A stretch of DNA of 64,000 nucleotides from Apus apus (lineage: Eukaryota; Chordata; Aves; Apodiformes; Apodidae), in NCBI RefSeq assembly GCF_020740795.1, contig NC_067282.1, forward strand, positions 175,526,274-175,590,273, read 5' to 3'. The position numbers and the translations under genes are program-made. Shown here in pieces: positions 23,013-35,740 of the stretch. Every line of letters starts with the position of its first letter. Within the stretch, counting starts at the first letter, position 1. The notes beneath the pieces are model-generated. The model did no database searches, was not told where the DNA came from, and saw only the letters and a program-made list of their open reading frames with translations.

Positions 23013-24218
23013 CTAGTTTAAAGCTCTCTCAGTGAGCCCTGCTAAGTCCTGCCCCAAAAGCCTCTTCCCCCTCTGGGACAGGTGCATCTCACCTGCCACC
23101 ATCAGGCCACGTGTCTCATATAGCAGCCCATGATCAAAAAAACCAAAGCCCTGCCTTTGGCACCAGTCTCGTAGCCATTCATTGATAAGTAAACTCTTCC
23201 TGTTTATCTCTCCACCTATTCTTGCAGGAGGTATGGAGGCAAACACGACTTGTGCTCCAGACCCCCTAACTAGCCGTCCCAGGGCCCTGAAGTCTCTCTT
23301 CATTGCCCTTACATGTCTTGTAATAATTTCGTCACTGCCAACCTGAAAAATCAGCAGTGGGTAGTAATCAGAGGGATTTACAATACTAGAGAGTTTCCTT
23401 TTAACATCTCTAATGCGAGCCCCAGGGAGGCAGCAGACCTCCCTGTGGGATGGGTCTGCTCGACAGATGGGCCCTTCTGTTCCCCTCAGAAGGGAGTCAC
23501 CCACCACAATTACCCTCCTTTCCTTCTTAGTTGAAGAAGTCCTAAGGTGTGGAGCTGAGCAACAAATCCTAGGTGGTTCACTAGACAAATCTATTGCTCC
23601 AACTTCATTTTCCTGTCCTTGAAGTACCAAGGCTTCATACCTATTCTTCAAGGGCAATTCGGAGGGCGGAGGGGGTTGGGAGGGGTTTTGCTTGCCTCTC
23701 CGAGGACGGACCTCCCTCCATTGCTCCACATCTCTAAAGTTCCCTCCTTCTGTCTGATGACAGGCAGGGAGGGGATCCATCACTTCTTCTAGAACCTCGT
23801 CCTTCTGCCCTTGCCTCAGGGTTTGGCTCCACCAATCTATTTCACTCTCACATTCTCTGATAGTTCTTAGCCTCTCAACCTCCTCCATCAGTCTAACCAC
23901 CTGCCTGAGGAGATCACTGACTTGCTCACACCGCACACACGCGGTGCCCCTGGCTCCCTCTGGTACCAGTGCCAGGCTCAGGCACTCGCTGCAGCCAGAG
24001 ACCTGCACGGCTGCGTGCCTGCTCAGAACCTCCGTCTGAGTTCCCACGTCCTTTTTCAACACGGTTTTAGGGCGCGTTGTCACCCTGCTGGAGAAACCTG
24101 CCGCGTGCCCCGCGCTCTCCGCCCTCGCGCCGCTCCCTGCTCCCGCCGCTGCCGCGCGCTGAGGAGCTGCCGGGAGGGCCGCTGTGGAACCCGCCGGTCT
24201 CAGCCACGGCCCCGCCAC
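23013..24218 (-). CDS. CR1 ORF1 protein (zinc-finger-like, coiled coil, esterase-like)
   Basis: An uninterrupted frame of about 401 codons ends ERALN then TAG. It has a CX2C-X14-CX2C pattern (C76, C79, C94, C97). A leucine-rich stretch likely to form a coiled coil follows at about residues 98-120 (VSDLLRQVVRLMEEVERL). The C-terminal half is an SGNH/esterase-like domain with VVGDSLLRG (Ser at 242), FQVGSDE (291-297) and MHLSQRGKRLL (His at 379). This layout matches CR1 ORF1 proteins, which accompany the element RNA. The codon at 24218 is GTG and the first Met in frame is residue 111. No ATG lies between 24219 and 24409 on this strand, so the true start is unclear or lost. ORF2 follows on the same strand at short distance. 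Confidence 0.85.
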   Translation of the reverse strand: MAGPWLRPAGSTAALPAAPQRAAAAGAGSGARAESAGHAAGFSSRVTTRPKTVLKKDVGTQTEVLSRHAAVQVSGCSECLSLALVPEGARGTACVRCEQVSDLLRQVVRLMEEVERLRTIRECESEIDWWSQTLRQGQKDEVLEEVMDPLPACHQTEGGNFRDVEQWREVRPRRGKQNPSQPPPPSELPLKNRYEALVLQGQENEVGAIDLSSEPPRICCSAPHLRTSSTKKERRVIVVGDSLLRGTEGPICRADPSHREVCCLPGARIRDVKRKLSSIVNPSDYYPLLIFQVGSDEIITRHVRAMKRDFRALGRLVRGSGAQVVFASIPPARIGGEINRKSLLINEWLRDWCQRQGFGFFDHGLLYETRGLMVAGEMHLSQRGKRLLGQDLAGLTERALN

Positions 24219-24390
24219 CTCAGCCTTCCTGCTCCTCGCAGGATTCCCGCTCAGACTCGGGCCTCCTCGCTCTGCTCCGGCTTCGCCGTCTCCGGGAAGC
24301 CCGGCCCCTTCTCTAATCCTCAGTAGTTAAAGGAGCCGCTCTCAGCGCTGCCGCTGCCGCTGCCGCTCTCCGCTCGGCGCTGCCGCGTGC

Positions 24391-24591
24391 TCTCCTCCAA
24401 GTTTAGTGTCATCAGCAAACTTGCTGAGGCACACTGTTCCCTCATCCAGGTCATTGATGAAAATATTGAATAGTACCGGTCCCAGTACTGACCCCTGAGG
24501 GACTCCACTAGTCACAGACTTCCAACTAGATTCTGTCCCATTGGTCACAACTCTCTGACTTCTTCCTTTCAACCAGTTCACAATCCACATG
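24391..24591 (-). mobile_element. Extra CR1 reverse-transcriptase segment joined to the CR1 5' end
   Basis: It encodes [39 protein letters not shown] and FADDTKLGG, and then runs directly into the GC-rich 5' UTR of the long CR1. The same RT region inside the long element (about 20920-21110) differs at many positions, roughly 85 percent alike by eye, so this is a separate CR1 copy or transcript. Both of its ends are abrupt. Confidence 0.85.
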
Positions 24592-24597
24592 GTTTGT

Positions 24598-26879
24598 TAT
24601 ATTGCAGTGAAGGTTTGCTTTTCATATTTTTATGTGTTGATATCTAATGTGCAGACCAGCTTCAGGGTGTCTCATTGTAACTGTACCTTACCTGCAAGAT
24701 GTTTGCTTGGTTTGGTTTGGTTTTTTTTTTAAAAAAATTGCTTTCCAGCTATGCTAGACATTTAGCTATTTTGTCCAATTGATTTTCTATTTTTCTTGTC
24801 GTGGACTTAATTTAGTATCTAGATAAGGGCCTAGATTTACAACTGAAGGAGACTTTATTCATTCAGATTCTTTTTCCTTCAGTAAAATGCTAATAATGTG
24901 AGAGGATAGCCCATGTATTTTAAAAGTTTTAATTAATCAGAAAAATATAAATGTCTGAAAATGGACACAACCCTAGCAAGCTGAAGTGAGCAAGTAACAA
25001 TAAAAAGTCATCCTAAGGTTTATTCCAAAATTACCTGCATTAATAATGAATAAGGAAAAAAATTAATTTAAAAATTTGCAGCCTGGAAACTTTCCTCTGC
25101 CATCTCAGTTTCTCTCTTTTCTTGCAATATAATTGTTACGGTTCCTTGCCATAATATGAATGAGTTAAACTGAATTCACTGAGGTGATTAAAATATGTGT
25201 GGTCATCATTAACTGAATTATATCAAAACCAGCAATGAATCACACAGGCTAATGTTTGCTGCCGTGTTTAATGACAGATGTATCATACTTAGGCTTCAGC
25301 TGATGAGAGAAGCCAACAAGCTATATTTCAAATGTCTAGACATACTCTTTTGGAGAATACTCAAGTATGAGTTTCTTACATGCCTCCAGTCTGAATGATA
25401 AGAGCATTATTCATTGATAACTGGTTTTAAAAGAAGTATTTTGTGACACAGCATGAAGATAGGTAGTATCTTTTGCTGTTACCTTAAAAGGTTGATTAGC
25501 TGTTCCATTATTTTTTTCTGTTTTTCTTTTCCCCCTCCTTTTCAAGAATTTAAGAGTGCACCATGGAAATCTGCTGATATTTTGGCAGAAAATACTCACT
25601 TTAGAATCATATCTTAGTTTCTAAAATATATTTATCTTTTTATATTATGTCAAATATGCTGTCTTAAGCTTATTCAGTGCATTTATTTCATGTTAAATCA
25701 TTTAGAAATAAATAGTTGCTGTTTGTCCCTTTTAATAAGAATAAGCCAACCAGCAGATGGTTATTCCATATTTTGATTCATATTTCTATATTTCCATACT
25801 CAGGCTGTTCCCAAATGTTCATCTTTCTCACTAGTACCACTACAGCTGAATACTGGCTTTGGGAAACTGCATTTCAGCTCAGAGAATCACAAGACAGAAC
25901 TGTGAAACTCAGAGGAGCCTCAGGAGGTTGCTGTCGTTTACATGGCATGAATAGTTTGTCAGGAACAGGGAAGTTGTATGAAGCAAAGCAGCCACCTTGC
26001 TGAGGAGAAATCCCACGTGACTTACCATTCATTCTTATTGGTTTCCCAACCTATTTTTCTCATCCAGAGACAGTGGGTCAAGTTTGACTTAATTAATGGG
26101 ATGAATAGTACTTTTAAATAAGCGTCACAACAGAGCTGAAGCAGTAAGAAATGAGAGCTTGGAGCTCATGGGAAGCAGTCAAAAGCAAAAAAGGCAATTC
26201 TTTAATGAAGCTGTGATAAAACAGCTTATCACAAACTACCCTAAAGCAGAATAAAATAAGGAGTGAAATAAGATCCTAACTTAAGTAAACCATGAACTCT
26301 TCAGCAGTGTTAAAACAGTAAAAGAAAAAGGGAACTTAGTTTGGTTGGCTATGTGTAATTAGCTGAGGATACAGAGGCAAAATCGAAAGATCAGCCATTC
26401 AAACAAGAAACAGTGATGAGTATTGTATGAACAGCAAGAAAAGAGGAGTGCATTCATAGGAAGGGTAAAGCCAGGGACAAGTTGATCGACCCTTCAGTGA
26501 GGAGGAGACCTCAGTGCAGCAGCTGAAAAGGCTGTGTCATGCCCTGGATGAATTCACCCTCACTAATGAAGTCAACTGTAATGCTAGCAACCATCTACCA
26601 GAGTGCAAGCTGCAACTGGGAAACAAAGGGGAAGGGAATGCTTAGATCAGTTAGATACTGTTAAAACGGCTGGGCCTCCCAGAGTACCTAGAGACCCTGG
26701 GCACTTTTAGGAGTTGTCTTTGAGGATCTGCATTTACAAACATACACTCCTATTCTGATTTTTAATAATGGCAGCTGAGGAATCTTAGATCCATGGTTAA
26801 AAAAATATCCTGGAATAAAATTATCGAGCAAAAGGGTGAAAAGTAAAAATCGATACAGACTGTAATCAATCTGCTGTCT
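24598..26879. other. Intergenic, no gene recognised
   Basis: AT-rich sequence without a supported exon. T-rich and GGTTT simple sequence lies near 24708-24738. The stretch at 26440-26700 may be the eroded 5' part of the ancient LINE that follows, but I cannot align it. Confidence 0.5.
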
Positions 26880-27190
26880 TTCGGTACAAGGGTACAGACT
26901 TTACATCTAAAAGAGAGATGGTAGATACCATTTATCTTGACTTCATTAGGATTTGTGATACTGTGACATAGCAACAACATGTTCTAAATGCTACTACTGT
27001 AACTGAAATGAAAATTTTTAGGGAAAACTGCTCTCAGTAGTTCACAGACAAACTGATGAGATGTGCTGAGTGGGGTTCTGCAGAGATCTGTCACAAATGC
27101 AGTACTGTTCAATGCTCTCTTAAAACCTTGGATGGTGGTATGCAAAATATGCTTGTAAAACTTGTGAATAACAAGCATCACGTAGGACAC
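26880..27190 (+). mobile_element. Ancient, strongly decayed CR1/L3-like LINE, RT region
   Basis: Plus-strand translation gives MVDTIYLDFIRICDTVT near 26908, matching RT motif [18 protein letters not shown]. About 140 bp further it reads GVLQRSVTNAVLFNALL in one frame, matching motif [17 protein letters not shown]. Then LKTLDGGMQNMLVKLVNN follows in another frame, matching the stretch up to FADDT. Order and spacing are right, while stops and frameshifts are many. It is far more diverged than the other CR1 copies. Family assignment within the CR1/L2/L3 group is not possible by eye. Confidence 0.65.
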
Positions 27191-30100
27191 CAGCTGTCTT
27201 GGCTTTTCATCTTATACTGCTGAATATTGAATGGGCATAAGAATAGCTCTTCCTTTCCTGGTGGTTCCTGAGCTAATCAGTTACCTCCTATGACCTCTGT
27301 GAGCACCTTCTGCTCAGCCCTTACTTCTCCCCGTGATCCTTCTACACTGGCATGGGCTTCTGCCCTCTGCATATCACTGCAGTCTCACCAGCCAAATTGA
27401 CCTGTGCTCAAGGTTTATGTCACTGCCCTATGGGGACAATGGCAAGATGGTCAGTGTCTAAACACATATGCAAGGCAGAATGTTTTAATAAAAGCTTTCC
27501 AGATAAAAAACAGGACTGAAACCCCTACATCTGTTTTCACACACCATTTTTTCCTGGCTGATCTAAGTCTTCAGTAGATTCTGTATCTCTTTCCCAGAGA
27601 ATGGTAGATCTGGTAATGTTTGCTTCACAGGCTCTTCAATATTTCAGGAGAAGATGCTTTTTTTTGGAGTGGAGGGGGGCTGTTTGTTTTGGGCTTTGCA
27701 TTTTGTTTGATTTTTTTATCTTCAAAGTCCCTGTCTGGCAATTCAAGACTCTTTTCCTTGGAGGCAAGTTGTAAGATCTTCAAAGCTAATAACTGTCCTC
27801 TGCCTTTCAAGGCTATGTTAAAGCCTGGGGCCATAGACTGCATTTCCCACAGCCCAAACAAGCTCCGTTTTACCTCTAACTGTGATGCTCCTCTAAGTAT
27901 CAATAACTTCCCATCACTAACAAGGTCAAATAGCACATATATAAAACACTTCGGTGTTCTTAGATTGAGGGCAATCCTGTCTTTGCCTGAATTTATACTC
28001 CTTTATAGCAGGAGGCTCATGCTCTGGTGTAGTTCTAGAGGGAGGCATCCATTGCCAATGTAGTAAATGCCAGAGCTGGAATACAAATTTTTGGAGTTTG
28101 GTTGAGTTCAGCCCCTTCAGTCTGTCAACATGGAGTTTATCAGCACATGGGGAAATAATGAGAAACAGACTCCTGAGCACAAGTAAGTGACAAACTGAAA
28201 AAGAGGCTCTTTAAATGTGTTCTTACACTTCAAGACTTTTTTTTTAATGGGAAAGAGAGCCTTGTGAGGGATCATAATTTAAAGAGGCAGCAACTGCAAG
28301 CAATTTTCACTAGACACCAACAGACAGTAAACCTGGGTGAGGTGCTGGTCATGTTCATTACATTTCTTATATAATTGTGTGATACTATCAAAAACTACTC
28401 ACTGAAACCCAGCCACTCTTATTATGTATAGAATCATGGTGCAAAATAACAGTTGTGATTAGAAGAGAAGATTCAATGCTTTAAAAATTTTGCAGCCTTC
28501 CCCATATATTTGCAGGGCAGCAAGATGAAAATTTCCAGGTCTTGCTTTAATAGATCATGCTTATAATTATAGTCACGTTGCATGGGAATGTGGGCACACT
28601 GCTGGCTAGATTAGAGAAAGAGACAGACAAGATCGAAGCCTCCCTGCAATTTTTTTTCCCTCTCTGAGTGTGCTAATGTGTCTATTTCAGGAATTTTTAT
28701 GAGAATGTTTTCATACTTTTTCTCCTTTCCTCATTTTCGTAGTTCTGAAGGTTTTGGCGGATCTGCTTTGTTTCACTTATAATAAATTCTTCTTTTGCTT
28801 GACCTTTATCTATTTCCCCCATATTCATTTGGCTGCAGTGTATTCCTTTCCTCCCCTCCCCACAATCTGAGCTCTCCACCCCCTCCAATGCTGTCTCCAC
28901 CTCCCTCCCTGGAGGCAGCCCCTGTCATTATCACCTCTCCTTCACTCTTCTCTTCCCTGACATAAGCGAGAAGCTCGATGACATGCAGTTTCCTGCTTAA
29001 GAGGAGGCTGTTTATTGCCAGCTTTTCTTTATTTAGTAACCCCCTTTCACAACGGTGCTTTATGGTTTGTTGTAGAAGATACAGGGAAGAAAACGGAACA
29101 GTGGTTTCCAGAGTGGGGAGACAGAGCTGGGGGTCCACCTGCCATCCCTGGGTCCTGCTCCACACTAGCAGATGTGATGGTGCTGCAGGCTGAAGGGCTG
29201 TTGATCATGGCCTGGCAAAGCCCAGTGCCTGACTTCTGAACACCTTGCACCCCAAAAAAATGTTGCAGCTACATAATACAAACTACTGATTGGGTATAAA
29301 GTTACTCCAAAAGATGAAGTGTTCCCAAAAGGGATAAGAGTTCGCTCATGCTTCTTACAACAGATCACATTATTTATTTTCTCACTAGGGTTTTACTGCA
29401 CCTCCCATATCTGTCCTGAAGTCTTTTCTTCTTCAGTTCTTTGTCCACTTATAACTGTTTTGCCCAAGAACAAAAGTAATTCCTTGAAGTGCTGATTCTC
29501 AGTCCTGACCTCACTTTACTTTGGACCTGGCCTTCACGAAAGGTCACCACTGCCATGATATCCATCAGTGGCACTGTCACCCATGTAGAGCCCATCAAAG
29601 GCCATAGAAATGTCATTTGTTCTCCATCTAGTGTCTATGATCCAAAGTGGATCCAGGAAGAGATCTACTGAGGCTCTGGAGAGGAGCTGCTAGGCAACAG
29701 TCCCTCACTGGCAAAATGGCCAGTGATGAGCAATACAGCACCATTGACTTGTGCACACTTAAGGAGAAGCATCAAAAGGAATTAGAACAATGGAGCACCT
29801 AATCAAGGCTCTGAAGAAGGCCTATAAAAAGTCTAAGGATACTAATATACAGTCCAGTGCTGGGGGATGTCTTATTTGTAGCAGAATGAACTTGGCTGCA
29901 GTAAACATGGGAGGGCAATGCAGTCCCCAAGTGCAGTAGGGGTTTGGTGATCCAGCCTCAAGCCTTCCTTCTGTAGATGCCACTTCTGCTGCCTCCTCTG
30001 AAGAAGTGCATCCATCTACACTAATCAGAGTATTGTGAGAGTAGCAACAGGGGAGACAGTGAATAAACAAGACTTCTCCAGTTCCCAGGTACCCTTGAAA

Positions 30101-33100
30101 AATTCCCAAGCTAACAGGGGGACACAAGGAAGGAAAACCCCATTTGTGGGTGCTTTGCTTCTTTTTTATGGCAAGCCTTATTTTCTGGGCTCACTGCCAA
30201 CCAGCGGGGTTTTCCAGCAAGGCCATCCAGTCTTCTCAGTTATCCTGCACCCTGACCTTTCTGCATCAGAGACACTCCCTTCTCTGGCCCATCCCACCTC
30301 AGAAGCTTTGATTGAGACCATGTCACATCCCCAACCCTTGGTGGTTGAGCAACTACTTCTAAGCACTTAATTTTTGCTTGCTCTCTCTGTCCCAAAACCT
30401 TTCCTACTGAACAGGCATAGACACAAATTTTAAAGTGATGGCAGATGCATTCACACGTGTCACACAAACCCAGAGATGTTTATTGCTGTCAGAAAGTGTT
30501 TTGGCAGCGAATGGACATAGAACCAATCTACCTGTCCATCCTTTGTCAGCTTTCAATGATTATATATATTTGATTTAAGTGATACTGGAAATTAAGATGA
30601 TTGAGTTTTGATGAAAACTAGGCACTATTTCCCTGTGAATTACTTCTCTTAGATAGATTATAATAATAATCTTAATAAATACGAACTGTGCAGTTTACTT
30701 CTTACAGAGCTACCAAGCTCTATACAGAGCTACCAGTTCCTTTTAGTTTCATAGTAGAAAACTTTTTTTTCTGAATATTGACCTCAGTTTAGAATCAGCC
30801 AGACCTTTTCAAAATGCTAAGTAAATGCACTTAGACAAGGTAGATACAATAATTGCCCACAGGAAGATCGACTGAAATGCTGCTCCTAGGTCATGTTGCT
30901 CTTATCCCTAATGTCCTGGGAGAAAGCCAGAGAGATGAAGAGCTACTGCGTTTTCACCCACATATCCTGCTTCATACCTGATATTACCCATGACAACAAA
31001 AAATACAAGGAGGAAAATGCTGAATATGCACTTTGAAGAGATGGATGCCCTGAAGCAACAGAAACACAAAGCAGCTCCCACATGAGAGCAATAGGATTAA
31101 CAATCTTGAGTGTTTTATAATGACCTCTGGTATGGTTTTCCTGTTATGAGCCAAAAAAAGCTATTTGCTGCACATAAAAATATGTAGCGCCTACCTGGTA
31201 CTAAAAGGCAAGGGTGTGAAGTATAACTTAGAAAGTGAGAGAATGAGTATGGAAAGAGTCCTGCTTGGATTTATCCAGGCATGTGCTAGTGATAGTTAAA
31301 GAAATAATAACTTATTTTGAAGGGATTTTTATATGTATTTCATTTCTGAAGTTCCTAAACTGTGACTCCGGATCCTGAGAGGGACAAGCCAATGAAAGGC
31401 AAACTAAAAAAGCCAGAAGAAGTGGGAAGTAGCTTATGTTAGCTTATAATATTGTATTTTCCCCAGTAGAGAGATTGTGGTCAACATGTTCTTCTCTGAG
31501 AGTGGTTCATGCTGCACTTAATCTGGTATAACTGTGGGCTGCCACCAAAGACAGTAGTCTTTCTGTCTTCATGTCCCCACTCCCACGCATGTCCCGGTTC
31601 TCTTCCTTGCATCACATTGAGGGATTACACAACTTCAGGGTGAATCAGCTCACCTGATCCAAAAGAAGATGAATAGGTTTTGGAGGGATAGTTGGCTTTG
31701 GGCTGAGCCATGAGAACTGAGCTGGAGGTAGATGAGGAGGATGGGGAAGAAACTGATGAGTGTGTGGGGCAGTAGCCTCTTTACCTCCATCAGCTTTATC
31801 TAGAGCAACATTCCTGAATGCTATCTTAGACAGCTTCAAAACTGGAAAAGCACACAGGGAAAGCTGTTCTCCATTGATAGGCTGCTGGACCAAGAGCAAA
31901 GATCTGGGGGAGGAGGAGGTGACAAGAAATGTGATGGAAAAGGCAGAATTCTGAAGGGTTTGAATGCTAAAGCATATGAGATATTTGGAGAACGGGAAAC
32001 CACCATCTCAATTCTTTTTCAAGGAGAAGCCTGACTCATGCATCTTCCATAATCTAGTGACTGAAGAGAGTTTTTAAGAAGAGTTTAAAATCTCACTTTG
32101 CTTCAATCAATAAATATTGTTTTCTCATTTTTGTCTGTTCAGATATTTTCTGCCGATCACAATCTAGCAGATGATCTGCTATGAAAGGTGGAGGCAGCAT
32201 AAAATGCCTTGCTGAATAATTGATCACCACCCCTCCAGGCTACATCCATGGATGAATGCAAATGCCAGTGAGGATGACTGTGTCCCCAGCTAATGCTCTT
32301 AATTGGCAAACACTTGCTCTGAATTAAAATAGGATCTTTAAAGACATCTTATTTATGTCAGAAGGGTTTTCGTATTTTACAAGGTTTCTTTTGTGTGTGT
32401 TTTTCTGATTAAATGCAGACACCTTTTGGCCCTTTTATTGTATAGACATTTAGAAAATGATGTATTTAAAAAAAACAACAACAGTGGTGTAAGTCTTGAT
32501 CATGCCAAATACATGGGAAACTTCCTGTTCACCTCCTGCTGTACTTTTTCATCCAATGCTTGTTGCTACCAACATCTTATAATTCCCGCATTTTCTTAAT
32601 AGGAATTAGGGGACTGAATAAAAGCTAATATAGCAGGTCCCTGTATCTCATCCACAAAGGCAACACAAAGCAGTAAATAGAGAGAGGGCTAGACAACAGG
32701 GTCCTGGACCCAGTATATGGCAGAGATTTCCCACCTTTAAGCCCATTATACAGATTCCTTGGCCTTTCATAAGAATCACAGGAAGATAAGAAATTTTACC
32801 TGAAAATAGCTCAGATTCCTAAACATCTAACATTTTAATGTGGCTGATGTTGTGCACATACTGTTTTCTGGAATTTACTTCAGAGTCTGGAAGGAGAAAA
32901 AAAATATAATAAAAAAATAAAAGCTGAAGAAATTAAGAGAGATGGAAAAAAGGCAGAATTTGTACCAAATGGTGCCACTGTACATGAAGTCACCTCTCAG
33001 CTTTCTGGCTCATTCCAGCTTCCTCAGTGTTGCTTCTCCTGAAGTGCACAGAGTCTGGCGCTTAGAAGCTCTAGGCCATTCTCTCGTCTGTTCTTTTTTG

Positions 33101-34340
33101 GGAGGATTAATGGTTATTTGGAGGCAGCTGCCTGGATTTTCTCCCCGTGTGACTGTTCACACAGTCACATCCGAACATGGCCATGTTTGTTTTACGTTTG
33201 CTATGATAAGCTGATTTACTGTTTCCTATATAAATTGTTTAACATGGCCTTGTAAGTCCAAAGTTAACATGGATTTTAAAAGGAGATAAAAACAAACCTC
33301 ATCACCAATAATTTTATTTTCCAGTCTTTTTAAAGGCATTTTTACTTTTCTTTCAGGTGAGAACCTGGTCCAAAGTATATACTGGTGTATCTACACACAT
33401 CATGCATACTGCATGTAACCCTCTACATTACAGGAATATTAATTGGGATGTAAGGTCCAATGTGAAGCTCTTGAACGTTAGAAAGCAGCAAGTTTAAGAT
33501 CCCCTTATTGCTCCTTTTTCATCTGTATTCTGCACTGAAGCAGACAGACATCCTGTGGAGGAACAATACGTGCTGATACTGCATAATGCACTCTGAGCAG
33601 GGGACCAAGTCAAGGACGTATAGTCAGCTGGCATCTTCCAGCTTCTGGGTAGCTGACTTTGCTACCCAAAGAACGTTCTTTTTAAGTAGCTTCCTTGCTT
33701 CTTTTATGCAGAAAATCTCAATTTTATTTTAAAGGAGAAAATACAATGGTGTCATGTGTGTCCCAGGCTATGGACGAATGCACTTTTCTAGATCCAGCTG
33801 TGCTGGGATGAAGTTATCCTCCCTGCAGCTTGTAGTCACCAATTTTTCCTTCCCCAGGAAAAACTGTGCCTGTTACCCACCATCTAAGCCCACCATCCAC
33901 CTCCCAGGTCAGACTTAAATCCCTCCAGCTAAACAGGGTGAGCAGGAAGCTTCGTTCATGCACCTCAATCAGATTGAAATGGTTGTGGGAAAGTCACAGG
34001 TACCCAGGGTGGGAATTCATAAGTCTTTTAGCCGACCCTAAGGAACAGTAGCTAAGAAATGGTGCTGCTGACAGGGAAGTGAGCGTGCCCATGAGCTGCT
34101 TGCACGCAAGCATTTGCAGAGTGCTCTTCTGCCTACACCTCAGCAGCCCAAACAGGAGAAGGGCAATGAGCATTCTTTATAATTTTATTCTCTGCTAAAG
34201 CTACATTGATGTTTTTTTATGACAGAGGAAAGGCATTTTCCCTGGAAAATATCACAGACTTTATATAAACTGTGCAACTTCTCAAATAATGACTTTTCAA
34301 GGCAAAAATGGACAAAGCCCTGAGCAACCCAGTTTGACTT
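27191..34340. other. Intergenic, no gene recognised
   Basis: About 7 kb with no exon, RNA gene or repeat family I can support on either strand. Composition is mixed and locally less AT-rich at 28.8-30.4 kb, which produces several motif-free open frames. Confidence 0.5.
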
Positions 34341-34427
34341 TGAAGCTGACCCTGCTTTGAGCTGAAGATTGGATTAAAGACCTCCTGAGATCCCTTCCAA
34401 CCTGAGTTACCCTGTTATCCTGTGATT
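34341..34427 (+). mobile_element. CR1 LINE 3' end fragment
   Basis: TGACCCTGCTTTGAGC, then GGATTAAAGACCTCCTGAG, then ATCCCTTCCAACCTGAG match the CR1 3' UTR. They are followed by a decayed octamer tail (CTGTTATCCTGTGATT). It is short, diverged and non-coding. Confidence 0.7.
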
Positions 34428-35720
34428 TTTTAAAGTAAAAAATAACTATACGTAGGTTTGCTGCCACTTGTGCTGTAAACTGAAGGCAAATAATTTGCAC
34501 TTAAGAGAGCTGTTGGAAGAGTTCTCTTTACAGCTGAGACACTGGGATGCATGGCTGCCCCCAGAAGGATGGTTTCTGCTCTGCCAGTTTCTGCTTTCTT
34601 GTTGGTGCTCACACGTCCCCACCATTTGTTGGATCCACTGGCTGAGCTGGCAGAATGCTAGTTTAGTGAGCTGACCTGGCTCACCCATGGGTCAGACAGT
34701 GCCAGAGGTAAAAGAATGGGAAAAGGTGGGGCCATATGGCCAGGATTAATGCTGGGAAAGCAAGGCCTTAGAGTCTTGTATCAGCAAGCTGTGAGATAGC
34801 AGTTTTATCCTTGTAAGTTAATGTAGATGTGTCTAGTCACTGTCTGGGTCAGTTCTCCCATTGTTGTGTTTAATTATTTAAGACAGGGCCTGATCCTTCA
34901 GGAATGGAACTCCATGACATAGGCTGGTCTGTCTTGCAATGTTCAGGGCACGGTTTTAGAATGTGGGTGTGAGGAATCAAGCCCTGTATCTGGGAAGTAC
35001 CACTTACATGTATGTCTGCTGTTAAATAAGTGGTAATCTACAAAGAGCTTTTTGCTATCCAGCAAGTTGCCTGTTTAGAGGCTTTTCTGTCTTTTGGACA
35101 TAGGTCAGATTTGTGTTCCTTTTGACATTAGGACAATTTCTTTTTTGGGGGTGATGTTCAGTGTAACCTGCAATTGCTTGGGTTACCTGTTCTTCTGTTG
35201 CCAACGCGTGATGTGTGCAATGAAGCCTGACTCGCCACAGCCCAGACAGAGTGGTCCAGCTCTCTCCTCCTTGCCTCTGGTTACAAGCTCCTGCTGCTTC
35301 CAATCAAACAGCTGTGGGCTGAGCCAGACTGGCTCACAGATCAGAGCAGAGAAAATTGAAATCTGCAGAAAACCCAGAAGACCAGTTCCAGTCAGCCAGG
35401 CAAACTGATCCATCTCACCATGCCCTGCTCTGTCCCTGTGGTCGCCAAGGCAGGAGGAGGCAGGGAGGGGGCCAGGGGCAGAGAAGGGAAGCACTCCCTG
35501 GGAGGGCAGCCTACAATTAGCTCGCATAAAGTGATCGTGAAACTCCAAGACCACTCACCTTTTGCTCTTCAGAATCACTTTGATTAAATCTTTTTCTTCA
35601 TGTTTTGCTTTTCAGAAGCATTTGAATTTAATTTTTTCTTCAGGTTCTTCTTCTTTTTACATTGAAAATTCCAGGAAAAATTCCCCAGGAAGCTGCAGAA
35701 TCAGTAAAAGACACCTGACC

Positions 35721-35740
35721 TTTTTTTTTTTTTTTTTTTT
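35721..35740 (+). repeat. Homopolymer tract of 20 T
   Basis: Twenty consecutive T, followed by CTCAAATAAA. No recognisable retroelement body adjoins it on either side, so it is not clearly a poly(A) tail read in reverse. Confidence 0.9.

Larger units (their letters stand above)
20651..24591 (-). mobile_element. Long CR1 LINE with an extra RT segment at its 5' end
   Basis: Read on the minus strand the order is: an isolated reverse-transcriptase segment (24591 to about 24391), a GC-rich CR1 5' UTR (about 24390-24219), ORF1 (24218-23013), ORF2 (22971 to about 20693) and the CR1 3' terminus (about 20697-20651, GATTCTGTGATAC-type end). A normal CR1 has the ORF2 C-terminus and 3' UTR between ORF2 motif C and the terminus; here these are deleted. 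A six-base direct repeat GTTTGT flanks the whole unit (20645-20650 and 24592-24597). The long open frames suggest a recent insertion compared with the other copies in the window. Confidence 0.9.
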
